A DNA stretch of 64,000 nucleotides from Paenibacillus macquariensis (GCF_900156375.1 NZ_FTNK01000006.1:124001-188000); one strand, 5' to 3'. Counted from the stretch's first letter, positions 34,162-44,923 are shown. Notes: generated from the sequence alone by a model not told the origin. A program made the numbers and translations.

Positions 34162-36846
34162 TTAAGAACTCATTCTATTCTGTTGATACTGCTCCATAGA
34201 TAAAAGAACTTCACGTGGCTTGCTTCCTTCGTATGGCCCGATAATGCCTCGAGCCTCCATTGAATCAATCAGACGTGCTGCACGCGTATAGCCTACTCGC
34301 ATTCTACGTTGTAAGAGTGATACCGAAGCCTGTTTCGCTTCAAGTATAATTTGTACTGCTTGATCATAGAGTTCATCAAGCTTCTCTTCTGGATCTGAAG
34401 ATGACTCCTCAATCTCTGGAACAAGTGATTCATCGTAAACAGCCTGACCTTGATCACGGACATAATCCACGATATTCTCTACTTCCTGATCTGTTAGATA
34501 CGCGCCTTGTACACGAATCGGCTTTGATGAACCCATCGGCAGGAATAACATATCTCCACGACCTAGAAGTTTCTCAGCACCTGCCATATCAAGTATTGTT
34601 CTTGAATCCACATTAGAAGAAACTCCAAATGCAATTCTCGAAGGAATATTCGCCTTTATGACCCCTGTTATAACATCTACTGAAGGGCGTTGGGTCGCGA
34701 TAATCAGGTGTATCCCTGCTGCACGGGCCATTTGAGCGAGACGAGTGATAGCCTCCTCCACATCATTAGCTGCAACCATCATTAAATCTGCAAGCTCGTC
34801 CACGATGACAACAATGTAAGGTAGTACCGCTGGTAAATTTTCTTGCATTAATTTATTGTATCCCTCAATATTGCGAGTACCTGATTTAGAGAACAACTCA
34901 TAGCGTTTCTCCATCTCGACCACAATTTTTTTAAGTGCCAAGGATGCCCGCTTGGGATCAGTCACAACAGGCGCTAGAAGATGGGGGATGCCATTATAAA
35001 CATTCAGCTCGACCATCTTAGGGTCAACCATTAGGAATTTCACTTCATCAGGTTTCGCCTTATAAAGAATACTCGTTATAATTCCGTTAATACAGACCGA
35101 TTTACCCGAACCTGTAGCACCTGCTACAAGAAGATGCGGCATCTTCGCAAGATTACCAATAATGGTTTGCCCTGAAATATCCCTACCGAATGCAACCGAT
35201 AACTTAGACTCTGCCTCTTGGAATAATGCAGTCTCCATCACTTCACGCATCGTAACGATAGACACTTCATTATTCGGAACTTCAATTCCTATAGCAGATT
35301 TCCCAGGAATGGGAGCCTCCATCCGGATATCTTTAGCAGCAAGAGCCAATGCAATATCGTCAGTTAAGTTCACAATTCGGCTCACCTTAACCCCTATATC
35401 TGGTTGGATCTCATACCGAGTAACCGCAGGCCCACGTACAACTTCTATGACTTTGGCACGTACACCGAAGCTCTCAAGCGTAGCCTCAAGTTTACGGGCT
35501 GTTTGCATGTAATCATTCTGATCTCCGGCCTTCCCAGCATTACTAGGTTTGCCAAGCAGACGGAATGGAGGTAATACATACGGTTTGGGAGGAGGTGCTG
35601 GAGCAATAATCTCAAGTGAAACTTCTTCCCCATTCTCGCTCAATCCTGCAGCATTTACTTGCCCTATTCCATTTCCTTCTGCAGCTTGTCCTAAGGCTAA
35701 CGACGGTTCACCAGAAATTTCACCATGATTCTTCATAATGGATTCTTTAAGATCAGCAACTTCCCGACCTGTAAAGGCCTCTTCCAAGTCATCTTCATCA
35801 GCAAGTCCTTCAGCCTTCACATGTTCAAAGAAATCACGAATAATCGGAACCGTTGCTGGTGCTTGGTGCTCTGAAAGATCATTCTCTCCGTCATAGGGAT
35901 CAGATGGAGACAATGATTCATTTACTGACACGGGTTTCTCAACTTTACTTCTTTTTCCTTTGCGCTGAACTGGTTCGACCACTTCAGTCATACCTAAGAT
36001 GTCATCAGAATCATCATCTTCTTCTGCATAGGAATTTTCAGGTTTGGCGCTTTTCCCACCAAATAATTGAAAGAATATAGGCGGGTTTCGTTTAACTTTG
36101 GGTAAGACAACTTCATCAAAGTCATCATCGTCATCATCACCAGGAAGAAGCCTTTTGCTTCTTTCCGCTATTCCTCTTGCAGGTGAAGAAGTCTTATTCC
36201 CTACTGTCTGACGCATACTGAATTGCTTATGTACAAATGAAACGACTTTCACTACCCTAGATCGGACAATTCGCATCAAGTCAATATAGGATAAGTTCGT
36301 GACCAACATAAAACTAATAATAAACATAACGATCATTAATAACTTAGCACCCGTATTTCCAAACATCCAAAAAAGTGCAGTATACTGTATAGCACCGACA
36401 TATCCGCCACCAATATCTTTATCCATCATGGAATGTTCAATCTGATCCGTTGATGTCAACAATCCCCCGTGTAAGTCAGACTGTGCCTGAGCAAATATCC
36501 TACTCGAACTCAAATCCGGTATGGGAGCTAATTTCCGTTCTATACTGGATATACTACTCATTAAGGTTAAAGCTAGCACAACAAGCAATAGCCCACTTTT
36601 ACGCGTGTTCCAACGGTTCGGCCACTTCCTGTTAATCATGACCATTAATCCATAATAAACCCCTATAAGAGGAACAACAAAATAAAAGCTACCTAACAAG
36701 AGTCCAAATATTTTGGATAGGGACCAACCGACCGTGGCTTCACCAGATAATGCAATGACAGATAGCGTAATGAGAATAATCCCATAAATTTCATATTTGA
36801 GTATACTACTTAATATTGCCTTCTTCTTTTTTCGTCTCTTGGCCAA
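34162..36846 (-). CDS. spoIIIE: DNA translocase SpoIIIE/FtsK, TTG start
   Basis: 894 residues. Four N-terminal membrane helices (about 15-180) anchor it at the division septum. A long acidic linker with DDDDDDFDE follows. The FtsK motor has Walker [14 protein letters not shown] (about 575-590), Walker [14 protein letters not shown] and [10 protein letters not shown] gamma winged helix ends the protein ([20 protein letters not shown]), which reads oriented DNA sites. TTG 36846 is chosen because GGGGGTGA lies 5 nt before it and the product then begins (M)AKRRKKKK, as in Bacillus. Position beside tepA/ylzJ supports SpoIIIE over a second FtsK. Confidence 0.95.
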   Translation of the reverse strand: MAKRRKKKKAILSSILKYEIYGIILITLSVIALSGEATVGWSLSKIFGLLLGSFYFVVPLIGVYYGLMVMINRKWPNRWNTRKSGLLLVVLALTLMSSISSIERKLAPIPDLSSSRIFAQAQSDLHGGLLTSTDQIEHSMMDKDIGGGYVGAIQYTALFWMFGNTGAKLLMIVMFIISFMLVTNLSYIDLMRIVRSRVVKVVSFVHKQFSMRQTVGNKTSSPARGIAERSKRLLPGDDDDDDFDEVVLPKVKRNPPIFFQLFGGKSAKPENSYAEEDDDSDDILGMTEVVEPVQRKGKRSKVEKPVSVNESLSPSDPYDGENDLSEHQAPATVPIIRDFFEHVKAEGLADEDDLEEAFTGREVADLKESIMKNHGEISGEPSLALGQAAEGNGIGQVNAAGLSENGEEVSLEIIAPAPPPKPYVLPPFRLLGKPSNAGKAGDQNDYMQTARKLEATLESFGVRAKVIEVVRGPAVTRYEIQPDIGVKVSRIVNLTDDIALALAAKDIRMEAPIPGKSAIGIEVPNNEVSIVTMREVMETALFQEAESKLSVAFGRDISGQTIIGNLAKMPHLLVAGATGSGKSVCINGIITSILYKAKPDEVKFLMVDPKMVELNVYNGIPHLLAPVVTDPKRASLALKKIVVEMEKRYELFSKSGTRNIEGYNKLMQENLPAVLPYIVVIVDELADLMMVAANDVEEAITRLAQMARAAGIHLIIATQRPSVDVITGVIKANIPSRIAFGVSSNVDSRTILDMAGAEKLLGRGDMLFLPMGSSKPIRVQGAYLTDQEVENIVDYVRDQGQAVYDESLVPEIEESSSDPEEKLDELYDQAVQIILEAKQASVSLLQRRMRVGYTRAARLIDSMEARGIIGPYEGSKPREVLLSMEQYQQNRMSS

Positions 36847-36867
36847 AAAAGTCACCCCCGGTACAAT

Positions 36868-36876
36868 ATTATACCA
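36868..36876 (-). promoter_or_regulatory. Extended -10 promoter before spoIIIE
   Basis: TGGTATAAT on minus (36876-36868) is a perfect extended -10 box. No good -35 is visible. Initiation near 36861 would leave a leader of only about 15 nt. Confidence 0.5.
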
Positions 36877-36926
36877 TAATTAACCGTGGGTACCTATGTT
36901 CTCTTTATCCGACCAAAGGATCATTT

Positions 36927-37148
36927 CTACAAAGAAGGAATATATCGAATCATTTGTCCAGGTGAATACAAAGGATTCAAATAGTCATTTAAAGAACAAT
37001 TCAAAAGCCTCACAATCTGTGCACTACCTTGATCAATTGGCATCACCTGCATTAGAATACTTTCAACAACCACCTCAACGGTTGCCTCTGGTTCTTTGAA
37101 ACTACCTTCCCAAATGACATCCATGGGCATAATCGTATATAAGGTCAC
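36927..37148 (-). CDS. ylzJ: YlzJ-like small protein
   Basis: 73 residues: MTLYTIMPMDVIWEG, then ATVEVVVESILMQVMPIDQG and NPLYSPGQMIRY. Matches the YlzJ-like family of Bacillales, function unknown. The GTG start shares its first G with the tepA stop TAG, so translation is coupled to tepA, as in B. subtilis. Confidence 0.85.
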   Translation of the reverse strand: MTLYTIMPMDVIWEGSFKEPEATVEVVVESILMQVMPIDQGSAQIVRLLNCSLNDYLNPLYSPGQMIRYIPSL

Positions 37149-37921
37149 TATTGAAGCCTCCCTTGCTGTTGTACTTCTTGTAGCTCACTAATGAGTTGGT
37201 TTAATTTAGCTAATGCCAAACCAATGCCTCCTACTTCATCCATCAATCCATATTTAACTGCATCTATTCCTCCAACAGCTGTTCCTATATCCCGATTCAA
37301 CTCGCCTGTTCTGAACATGAGTTCTTTAAATTTGTCCGCAGTGATTCGTGAATGTGAAGTTACAAATTGAACGACTCTTTCTTGCATCTTCTCCATATAT
37401 TCAAATGTTTGTGGGACACCGATCACTAGACCATTAAGACGGATTGGATGTATCGTCATTGTTGCACTTTCAGCAATAATAGAGTAGCTCGAGGCAACCG
37501 CAATAGGCACACCAATACTATGTCCTCCTCCAATCACGACCGTCACCGTTGGCTTCGTAAGGGATGCGATCATCTCTGCAATGGCAAGTCCCGCTTCTAC
37601 ATCTCCACCAACCGTATTAAGGACAATGACAAGACCCTTCACTTCCTTACTTTGTTCCGCAGCTACAAGTTGAGGGATGATGTGTTCATATTTAGTCGTT
37701 TTATTTTGTGGAGGTAGTATGACATGTCCTTCAATCTGACCGATAATCGTCATGCAAAATATGTTAGATTCAGTATCAGGTACTGCTGTTTGTCCTAAAT
37801 GCTCAATTGTGTTGACCACTTGGGCATCGGTCGTAGCGCCATGTTGCTGATCAGGAGGTTCAGTCTCAGAATGTTCTTTGGGGATTTGTCCAGTCTTCTC
37901 ATCATTCAATGGCTTCGCCAT
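37148..37921 (-). CDS. tepA: ClpP-like protease TepA
   Basis: 257 residues of the ClpP/crotonase-type serine protease fold. The nucleophile Ser is in GGGHSIGVP, the His in [10 protein letters not shown] and the Asp in ELNRDIGTA, and the oxyanion-type Gly loop is [11 protein letters not shown]. The N-terminal 50 residues are hydrophilic and unconserved. TepA of B. subtilis was described as a translocation-enhancing protein, and related proteins act in the cytoplasm on germination-linked substrates. Last-but-one gene before spoIIIE, coupled to ylzJ. Confidence 0.9.
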   Translation of the reverse strand: MAKPLNDEKTGQIPKEHSETEPPDQQHGATTDAQVVNTIEHLGQTAVPDTESNIFCMTIIGQIEGHVILPPQNKTTKYEHIIPQLVAAEQSKEVKGLVIVLNTVGGDVEAGLAIAEMIASLTKPTVTVVIGGGHSIGVPIAVASSYSIIAESATMTIHPIRLNGLVIGVPQTFEYMEKMQERVVQFVTSHSRITADKFKELMFRTGELNRDIGTAVGGIDAVKYGLMDEVGGIGLALAKLNQLISELQEVQQQGRLQ

Positions 37922-38052
37922 ATTATTATCATCTTCCTTTCATCATACGAGTCGTAACCATGCCTAGCTAGTATGGGAGAAAAGACACTACATTTATACT
38001 ATGTATTAACACTTTAAATTCCTGGCAATTCACAACTTCTCAAAACAGCATA

Positions 38053-38103
38053 AAATGCCCCTATTCCGCAGGGAACCGTCCAATATTGCCTGCGAATAGG
38101 GGC
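38053..38103 (-). terminator. Terminator of rnjB
   Basis: GCCCCTATTCGCAGG / CCTGCGGAATAGGGGC with one bulged base, then ATTTTATG on minus, 45 bp after the stop. Confidence 0.75.
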
Positions 38104-38147
38104 GACTGTGTGCTTACAACTTATTTAGTCGTCTATTTATTTTAAAA

Positions 38148-39827
38148 TTATACTTCCATTATGATAGGAAGAATCATAGGTCTGCGACGAGTTTGTTCGT
38201 ACAAGAAACGTCCTAGCGCATCTTTAACACCAGTCTTCAGGGATGCCCATTCATTAACCTTCTCACTCATCAGCTTCTGAAGCGTACTAGAAACAATACG
38301 ATTAGCTTCATCCAGAAGTCCTTCAGATTCACGTACATATACGAATCCTCTAGAGATAATATCAGGTCCTGACATAATACTTCCATCCTGTTTACTTAGT
38401 GTAACAACGACAACTAATATACCATCTTGCGAAAGTAGTTTACGATCACGAAGAACGATATTACCAACGTCTCCAACACCCAATCCATCAATCAACACAT
38501 TTCCTGCCGTTACTTTTCCAGCTTTACGAGCTGAACCATTCACGATTTCAACGATTTCTCCAAGCTCCGTAATAAAGATATTATCGGAATCAATACCTAC
38601 AGATTCAGCTAATAATGCATGACGACGTTGCATACGGAATTCACCATGAATCGGAATGAAAAATTTCGGTTTCATCAGGTTAAGCATTAATTTCAACTCT
38701 TCCTGACTACCATGACCAGAAACGTGAACCCCAGGATTGGAACCACTATAAATCACGTCTGCACCAAGTTTGAACAATTCATCAATCGTACGACCGACAA
38801 ATTTCTCGTTACCAGGAACTGGAGTTGCCGCAATGATAACGGTATCACCAGGTAAAATATCTACTTTACGATGCGTTGAGCGAGCCATACGTGTTAAAGC
38901 AGACATCGGCTCCCCTTGGCTTCCTGTGCACAAAATAACAACACGATCTGCAGCCATCTTGTTAACTTCTTCTGGTTCAATCAGCATTCCTTCTGGAATG
39001 ATTAAGAAACCAAGTTCCGAAGCAATGGATACTACGTTTACCATGCTACGACCAATAACCGTAATTTTGCGACCCGTAGCTTCAGCAGCGTTAACCACTT
39101 GCTGAATACGGTGTACATTCGAAGCAAAAGTTGCAATGACAACACGTTGTGAAGCTTTGCGGAAAATGTCTTCGAGTACAATACCTACATTACGTTCTGA
39201 TGGTGTAAATCCAGGTTTCTCAGCATTTGTACTATCCGAAAGAAGCGCAAGTACACCTTCTTGTCCAACAGCAGCCATGCGCTGTAAATTAGCAAATTGG
39301 CCATTTACAGGTGTATGATCAAATTTGAAATCCCCTGTATGAACTACATTTCCCTCTGGCGTTGCGATGATAATACCAACGGAATCAGGGATACTGTGGT
39401 TCGTACTAAAGAATGTAGCTTTCATCGTTGATCCGATTTGTACCTCGGAATCTTCATCAATCAGAATTCGCTTCGTTTCACCAAGCAAATTAGCTTCTTT
39501 TAACTTATTCTCCACCAATCCAAGCGTAAGCTTGGTTCCGTATACAGGAACATTTAGATGTTTCAACACGTAAGGTAGTCCACCGATGTGATCTTCGTGT
39601 CCATGCGTAAGCAAAATGCCTCTCACTTTATCACGATTCTCTGTTAAATAAGAAATATCTGGAATAACTATATCAATTCCGAGCATATCCTCTTCCGGAA
39701 ACTTCAATCCGGAATCCACTACGACAATGTCATTTGCATATTGAATGACATACATATTCTTTCCGATTTCACCGACGCCGCCCAAAGCAAATATCGTCAA
39801 TTTATCGTTATTTAGTTTCTTAGACAA
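38148..39827 (-). CDS. rnjB: Ribonuclease J (RNase J2 by position), TTG start
   Basis: 559 residues from TTG 39827, which has AAGGAGGG ten bases before. The frame is open to 39908, but those codons precede the ribosome site. Metallo-beta-lactamase/beta-CASP nuclease with THGHEDHIGG (about 74-83), the TGDFKFDHTP site, SGHGSQEELKLM and HGEFRMQRRH. RNase J acts as 5'-exonuclease and endonuclease in mRNA and rRNA processing. The order dapA-rnjB-tepA is that of B. subtilis ymfA/rnjB. The metal motif is complete, so the enzyme should be active. Confidence 0.93.
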   Translation of the reverse strand: MSKKLNNDKLTIFALGGVGEIGKNMYVIQYANDIVVVDSGLKFPEEDMLGIDIVIPDISYLTENRDKVRGILLTHGHEDHIGGLPYVLKHLNVPVYGTKLTLGLVENKLKEANLLGETKRILIDEDSEVQIGSTMKATFFSTNHSIPDSVGIIIATPEGNVVHTGDFKFDHTPVNGQFANLQRMAAVGQEGVLALLSDSTNAEKPGFTPSERNVGIVLEDIFRKASQRVVIATFASNVHRIQQVVNAAEATGRKITVIGRSMVNVVSIASELGFLIIPEGMLIEPEEVNKMAADRVVILCTGSQGEPMSALTRMARSTHRKVDILPGDTVIIAATPVPGNEKFVGRTIDELFKLGADVIYSGSNPGVHVSGHGSQEELKLMLNLMKPKFFIPIHGEFRMQRRHALLAESVGIDSDNIFITELGEIVEIVNGSARKAGKVTAGNVLIDGLGVGDVGNIVLRDRKLLSQDGILVVVVTLSKQDGSIMSGPDIISRGFVYVRESEGLLDEANRIVSSTLQKLMSEKVNEWASLKTGVKDALGRFLYEQTRRRPMILPIIMEV

Positions 39828-39999
39828 TTGAATCTTACCCTCCTTGTATGGTTTTGGACGTGTACCATTATTTATATTATATTTCAAAAATATACCGCAC
39901 CCAGTCACTTGCTCCCATTATACATGATTAAAAAGTGAAAAAACAAGTCATCTTACATGTGAGTATTAAGCTCGCCCAATATACAATCCTATATTTTCA

Positions 40000-40029
40000 A
40001 AAATGAGCACCTCCAAGGAGGTGCTCATT
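40000..40029 (-). terminator. Terminator of dapA
   Basis: AATGAGCACCTCC-TT-GGAGGTGCTCATT, 13 perfect pairs with a two-base loop, then TTTGAAAATAT, 33 bp after the stop. Confidence 0.85.
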
Positions 40030-40061
40030 GAAATCATAAAAGACTATTTTCAGCTTAGAAA

Positions 40062-40943
40062 TTATACCAAAGTAATGAGATCCTTAATAAACGTTGCCTC
40101 GTCTTCATTAGGACCAACCAGGGGAAGACGTACGCCTCCAACATCATGTCCCAACAATTGAAGAGCATATTTAACGGCCGAAGGATTCGGCAATGGATCG
40201 GGACATTCAAATAATCCCTTGAAGATAGGGAACAACTTCTGATGAGTCTTAGATGCTGTTCTTACATCCCCCTCAAGATAAGAATCAATCATATCCTTCA
40301 TTGTTGAACCTACGATATGACTCGCTACACTCACGATCCCATAACCCCCAACAGCAAGTGTTGGAAGTGCTGATGAGTCATCACCTGAATATACTTTGAA
40401 ATCCGCAGGTGCGGATGAAACAAGCAACGTAATCTGCTCCAAAGAAGCACATTCTTTGGTTCCGATAATGTTTGGTATCTCGGCTAATCGAAGGGTTGTC
40501 TTTACTGAGAGGCTAGCAATCGTTCGACTTGGCACATTATACAACAAGATTGGAAGTTGTGTACTATTGGCTATCGCTTCGAAATGACGGAACATTCCTT
40601 CTTGGCTCGGTTTGTTATAATAAGGCACCACTAACAGAACCCCATCCACACCCAACTTCTCCGCTTCTTGTGTCAAATGAATCGAATGACTTGTGTTATT
40701 ACTGCCGGTGCCCGCAATGATCTTACAACGATCCCCCGCTTTATCAACAGCGAACCGGAAGAGTTCAAGCTTCTCGTCATCGCTTAACGTAGGAGATTCT
40801 CCAGTTGTTCCTGCAATAACTAATGCATCTGATTTTTGTTCTTCAATAAGATAGTCAATCAGTTGGGCGGTTTCATCCCAGTTAATACGTCCCTGATCAT
40901 CAAAAGGCGTTACCATAGCTGTAACTAATCTGCCAAATTCCAC
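40062..40943 (-). CDS. dapA: 4-hydroxy-tetrahydrodipicolinate synthase
   Basis: 293 residues. Condenses aspartate semialdehyde with pyruvate, first step of the lysine/DAP and dipicolinate branch. TIM-barrel motifs are AGTTGESPTLSDDEK, YNVPSRT and the Schiff-base lysine in IIGTKECAS. GTG 40943 with TTAGGAGGA before it. The second copy of a hairpin repeat ends immediately upstream of that ribosome site. Last gene of dpaA-dpaB-asd-dapG-dapA. Confidence 0.97.
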   Translation of the reverse strand: MEFGRLVTAMVTPFDDQGRINWDETAQLIDYLIEEQKSDALVIAGTTGESPTLSDDEKLELFRFAVDKAGDRCKIIAGTGSNNTSHSIHLTQEAEKLGVDGVLLVVPYYNKPSQEGMFRHFEAIANSTQLPILLYNVPSRTIASLSVKTTLRLAEIPNIIGTKECASLEQITLLVSSAPADFKVYSGDDSSALPTLAVGGYGIVSVASHIVGSTMKDMIDSYLEGDVRTASKTHQKLFPIFKGLFECPDPLPNPSAVKYALQLLGHDVGGVRLPLVGPNEDEATFIKDLITLV

Positions 40944-40958
40944 TTTCGTTCCTCCTAA

Positions 40959-41033
40959 AAAGTTTCCGTAGGAAACTTAACATCGTAAGCATAACATTAA
41001 AGTTTCCGTAGGAAACTTGACTTCGTAAGCATA
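40959..41033 (-). repeat. Two tandem copies of a 35-bp hairpin unit, 40-bp period
   Basis: Copies at 40959-40993 and 40999-41033 agree at 33 of 35 positions. On minus each reads TATGCTTACGA, four variable bases, then AAGTTTCC-TAC-GGAAACTTT, a perfect 8-bp hairpin. The dapA-proximal copy ends in five T residues next to the dapA ribosome site, so it resembles a weak terminator. Confidence 0.9.
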
Positions 41034-41047
41034 TATCTATTTTTCAC

Positions 41048-42262
41048 TTATCGATTTAATTCAAATTCCGTGTGAAGTGACCGTAAAGATTGTACCATAT
41101 CTTCCTTCTTTACAAGCACCCAAATGGTTGTATTTGAATCGGCTGATTGTAGTATTTGTATGTTTTGTTCAGTTAAAGATTCCACGATTCTAGCCATAAT
41201 TCCAGGCACGCCATTGATCCCACCGCCAATAACAGCCACTTTAGCACATCCTGATAAGCTCTTTGGTCGTAGACCCATCTCTTGCAGTACACACAGTGCA
41301 CGCTCCGACTCATGATCAAAGACAGTATATACTGCACCTGTAGGTGTAATATTAATAAAATCAACGCTTATTGAATTCTCTGCCATCGATTTAAATACCT
41401 TCAACTGTAGATTACTTGGTCCATCACTACAGTCTACTGTAATTTGAGTTACATTACTTACATAAGCTATGCCCGTAACAAAACGATCCACGACACCAGA
41501 TTGAACGTCATTAAATCCTTCTGGATGGGTAACCAATGTTCCTTCGTTCTCTGAGAATGTCGAACGAATACGCACAGGAATTTGTGCTTGCATCGCAATC
41601 TCAACAGCTCGTGGATGAATCACTTTAGCACCTTGATAGGCCATATTGCATATTTCAGCATAACTGACGATCGCTAATGGCTTGGCATCTTCTACAATAC
41701 GTGGATCTGCAGTCAATACACCGTTAACATCGGTATAAATATCTACCATCTCTGCATGAAGAGCTGCACCTAATGCAGTCGCTGAGGTATCACTACCGCC
41801 TCTTCCAAGTGTAGTGAAATCACCAGAAATAGTCTGTCCCTGAAAACCAGTTACAATGACTACCTTATGATTGTTGAATTCCTCAATAATTCGAGCAGGA
41901 CGAACATCCAGAATACGTGCATTGCCGTGCTGACCATCGGTTTCAAAACCTGCTTGTGCACCTGTTAGAACGGTTGAAGAGATTCCTTCACGTTCTAACA
42001 AGCTACATAAAGTCGTTGCTGATATAATTTCACCACAACACAGCAACAAATCTTTTTCACGATCAGGCAATGCATCACCATTCTGAACAATCCATTCGAG
42101 CAATGTATCCGTGGCATAGGGTTCTCCACGTCTACCCATGGCAGAGACAACAACAACTAGATTATAATCCTCATCTAATTCTCTCTTTATATGTGAAATG
42201 ACATGTTCTCTCGCCTGTGGTGAGGATAAAGAGGTACCCCCGAATTTCTGTACTAAGATACG
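41048..42262 (-). CDS. dapG: Aspartokinase DapG
   Basis: 404 residues from ATG 42262 (GGAGG seven bases before), equal in length to B. subtilis DapG. Catalytic part starts MRILVQKFGGTSLSSPQ. TTLGRGGSDTSATALGAAL binds ATP/aspartate, and two ACT domains follow (QITVDCSD..., KVAVIGGGINGVPGIM). Phosphorylates aspartate. The DapG isozyme is the diaminopimelate-responsive one in B. subtilis. It lies between asd and dapA, so the first steps to dihydrodipicolinate are in one operon. Confidence 0.95.
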   Translation of the reverse strand, partial: RILVQKFGGTSLSSPQAREHVISHIKRELDEDYNLVVVVSAMGRRGEPYATDTLLEWIVQNGDALPDREKDLLLCCGEIISATTLCSLLEREGISSTVLTGAQAGFETDGQHGNARILDVRPARIIEEFNNHKVVIVTGFQGQTISGDFTTLGRGGSDTSATALGAALHAEMVDIYTDVNGVLTADPRIVEDAKPLAIVSYAEICNMAYQGAKVIHPRAVEIAMQAQIPVRIRSTFSENEGTLVTHPEGFNDVQSGVVDRFVTGIAYVSNVTQITVDCSDGPSNLQLKVFKSMAENSISVDFINITPTGAVYTVFDHESERALCVLQEMGLRPKSLSGCAKVAVIGGGINGVPGIMARIVESLTEQNIQILQSADSNTTIWVLVKKEDMVQSLRSLHTEFELNR

Positions 42263-42290
42263 CATTTCCATTCCTCCAAATATGTTTACC

Positions 42291-43337
42291 TTATGAGCGT
42301 TCGGAATGTTTTGATACGATAATCTCAGCAATCTGTACAGCATTCCATGCCGCACCTTTTAAGAGGTTATCGGATACGATCCACAAGTTCAGCCCACGTT
42401 GATGTCCCAAATCCCGACGCAAACGTCCAACAAACACATCTGGTTTTCCAGCAGCATCTGTCGCAAGCGGATACGATTGTGTTGAAGGATCATCAATTAC
42501 TGTAATCCCCGGAGAATTTTCAAGGAGATTCTTCACTTCAGCTAGATCATAATCTTGTTTCAATTCCACATATACGGACTCAGAGTGACCATAAACAACT
42601 GGAATACGTACACAAGTTGCGGTTACGTTTATGGTCTCGTCACCCATTATTTTTTTAGTTTCATTAACCATTTTCATTTCTTCAAGGGTATAACCATTAT
42701 CCTGAAATTTATCAATTTGAGGAATCGCATTAAAAGCAATTTGGTGTTTAACTGGAAGGGAACCCACTGGTAAAATCTGTGGTTCAACATGATCGTTATC
42801 CAAGACAGCTTTGCTTTGGCGAAGTAATTCATCAATAGCCTTACTTCCCGCACCCGATACTGCCTGATACGTAGACACAATAATACGATCGATACCGTAA
42901 GCATCTTGCAAAGGCTTCAATGCAGCTACCATTTGAATCGTAGAGCAATTCGGATTCGCAATAATTCCTACATGATCGTTAATCTTCTCAGCATTAACTT
43001 CAGGAACAACCAACGGTGTAGTTGGATCCATGCGATAAGCATTCGTGTTATCAATACAAACAGCACCATGACGAATGGCATGCGGAGCAAACTCCTTGCT
43101 CACATCTCCACCCGCACTAAATAACGCGATATCAATACCTTCAAAACTATCAGGGGTAGCTTCTTCTACTATTACATCTAGGCCCTTAAAGTTAATGATA
43201 GTGCCTGCAGAACGTGCAGATGATAACAGCTTTAACTTACCAATTGGAAAATCACGTTTCTCCAATAGTCCTAAAATCTGTTCTCCAACTGCTCCTGTCG
43301 CTCCTACAACAGCAACATTAAACTTTTGATTGCTCAT
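42291..43337 (-). CDS. asd: Aspartate-semialdehyde dehydrogenase
   Basis: 348 residues. NADP loop VVGATGAVGEQ, catalytic Cys in ANPNCSTIQMV (about 130), and GHSESVYVE in the substrate domain. Reduces aspartyl phosphate made by DapG to the semialdehyde used by DapA. 53 bp after dpaB and 28 bp before dapG, so it is in the same operon. Confidence 0.96.
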   Translation of the reverse strand: MSNQKFNVAVVGATGAVGEQILGLLEKRDFPIGKLKLLSSARSAGTIINFKGLDVIVEEATPDSFEGIDIALFSAGGDVSKEFAPHAIRHGAVCIDNTNAYRMDPTTPLVVPEVNAEKINDHVGIIANPNCSTIQMVAALKPLQDAYGIDRIIVSTYQAVSGAGSKAIDELLRQSKAVLDNDHVEPQILPVGSLPVKHQIAFNAIPQIDKFQDNGYTLEEMKMVNETKKIMGDETINVTATCVRIPVVYGHSESVYVELKQDYDLAEVKNLLENSPGITVIDDPSTQSYPLATDAAGKPDVFVGRLRRDLGHQRGLNLWIVSDNLLKGAAWNAVQIAEIIVSKHSERS

Positions 43338-43390
43338 TTTCCGTATCTCCCCTTATCTAATTATGACATTTCTAATCTATTTATAATTGC

Positions 43391-43987
43391 TTAAGCAAAT
43401 TGAAACCGTTCGATAATCATAGGTTGTAGCTGAGTTCCACTAAGTGCAGCAAAACATGTCTCTGGAATGAGATCCATTTTAGCTACAAGGGAATTCGGTT
43501 TTTGCACTGGGTTATCCTGACCGAATGGTACAAAGTAAATATTTTTCGTTACCAATAACTTTGCAATGTTCGCAGCGTTCAGCCCTAATCCATCATTTGT
43601 GGAGATAGCCAACACCAAAGGACGGCCGTTACGCATCTGGGCTTTGGCTGCCATTAATACTGGTGTATCGGTCATAGCATTCGCGAGCTTACTTGTCGTA
43701 GTACCCGTACAAGGTCCAATCACAAGTACGTCTAGTAATTTGGACGGCCCTAGTGGTTCCGCTCCAACAATTGTAGAAATGATATCATTCCCTGTTATAT
43801 CTTTCAACTGTTTTAACCAATTTTCAGAAGTTCCAAAGCGAGTATCCGTATTTTGTACCGTATTTGAAACAATCGGCACTACGTTAGCACCCTCTTCAAT
43901 AAATCGAGAAATTTGTGGCATCACTTCTTCAATCGTACAATGTGATCCTGTAATTGCATACCCTACTGTCTTCCCCTGCCACTTCAT
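43391..43987 (-). CDS. dpaB: Dipicolinate synthase subunit B
   Basis: 198 residues of the flavoprotein fold: GKTVGYAITGSHCTIEEVMP, then IGPCTGTTTSKLANAMTDTP and LVLAISTNDGLG. With DpaA it oxidises dihydrodipicolinate to dipicolinic acid in the mother cell for spore heat resistance. The start overlaps the dpaA stop by 4 bp. Also named spoVFB. Confidence 0.96.
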   Translation of the reverse strand: MKWQGKTVGYAITGSHCTIEEVMPQISRFIEEGANVVPIVSNTVQNTDTRFGTSENWLKQLKDITGNDIISTIVGAEPLGPSKLLDVLVIGPCTGTTTSKLANAMTDTPVLMAAKAQMRNGRPLVLAISTNDGLGLNAANIAKLLVTKNIYFVPFGQDNPVQKPNSLVAKMDLIPETCFAALSGTQLQPMIIERFQFA

Positions 43988-44883
43988 CCTGCATCCCCCC
44001 GAATCATGATTTCTTCCGAAATCAACTGTACCAACGCATTGGCAATGATAATCCCCGCCGTTTTGGGAGCAACGATACCAGGCAGACCAGGGGCAAGCAG
44101 CGCCTTAATTCCTCGCTTCTCCGCATAACGGAAATCACACCCACCAGGGGCTGAAGCAAGGTCAATAATCACTGCATTTGGAGACATTTGGGACAGGATT
44201 TGTGCTGTGACTATCATAGTCGGTATCGTATTAAAAAGCAAGTTGATATTGCCCACTTTATCCCCCAAATCCCTTGTCATGAAAGGCTCCCAGCCCATCT
44301 CGTCTGCCCTTGCAAAGTGCTCATTCGTCCTAACGCCCATCCTTACTTTTGCCCCTAAACCTTGTAAACTTCTAGCCATTGTAAAACCCGTGCGTCCCAT
44401 TCCCAGAACCATACAAGTCGATCCATGTATCGTGAAATCGGTGTTCTGAATAGCCATCATCAAAGCACCTTCAGCTGTAGGGATAGAATTATAGATAGCC
44501 ACATCATCTCTGTTGAGCATTTCAACAAGATTAATCTTATTTCGTGCACACATGTTTCTCAAATGCGGTTTTGCTATTCCCGTATACACTGTACATTCTT
44601 TTGATAATGCTGCAATATGCTCATCTTGAAGCTGTAATGATTCGGAAGAGAATAGCGTCATGATCTTTCCTTCGTCGTCACAACCCATTACAGGCAGTAC
44701 AAGAACATCCGCTGTCTCTAACAGCGAGGAAGATAATTGATCTCTTGTGATGTCTTTCAACTGATCTGTAAGCTCATTGAATCCCACGATGGTCACAACT
44801 GCATCCATCTGAGAACACTTTCGAATCACTTCAATCTGTCTTGCATCCCCGCCTAGGAACACAACTCTAACTCCAGTCAGCAT
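43984..44883 (-). CDS. dpaA: Dipicolinate synthase subunit A
   Basis: 299 residues. N-terminal domain starts VRVVFLGGDARQIEVI. A second Rossmann domain carries GMGRTGFTMARSLQGLGA (about 160-177), typical of dehydrogenases. Together with DpaB it makes dipicolinic acid. First gene of the operon with dpaB, asd, dapG and dapA, so spore-specific induction from a candidate SigK promoter would also raise the precursor pathway. Also named spoVFA. Confidence 0.96.
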   Translation of the reverse strand: MLTGVRVVFLGGDARQIEVIRKCSQMDAVVTIVGFNELTDQLKDITRDQLSSSLLETADVLVLPVMGCDDEGKIMTLFSSESLQLQDEHIAALSKECTVYTGIAKPHLRNMCARNKINLVEMLNRDDVAIYNSIPTAEGALMMAIQNTDFTIHGSTCMVLGMGRTGFTMARSLQGLGAKVRMGVRTNEHFARADEMGWEPFMTRDLGDKVGNINLLFNTIPTMIVTAQILSQMSPNAVIIDLASAPGGCDFRYAEKRGIKALLAPGLPGIVAPKTAGIIIANALVQLISEEIMIRGDAG

Positions 44884-44923
44884 TAGGATGTCGCTCCTTT
44901 CACAATTCCAAGTGCTATATGAG

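Noticed and set aside
40959..41033. Short CRISPR-like array.
   Set aside because: Only two units, nearly identical including their flanks, with a 5-bp gap instead of a spacer and no cas genes. It is a tandem hairpin repeat.
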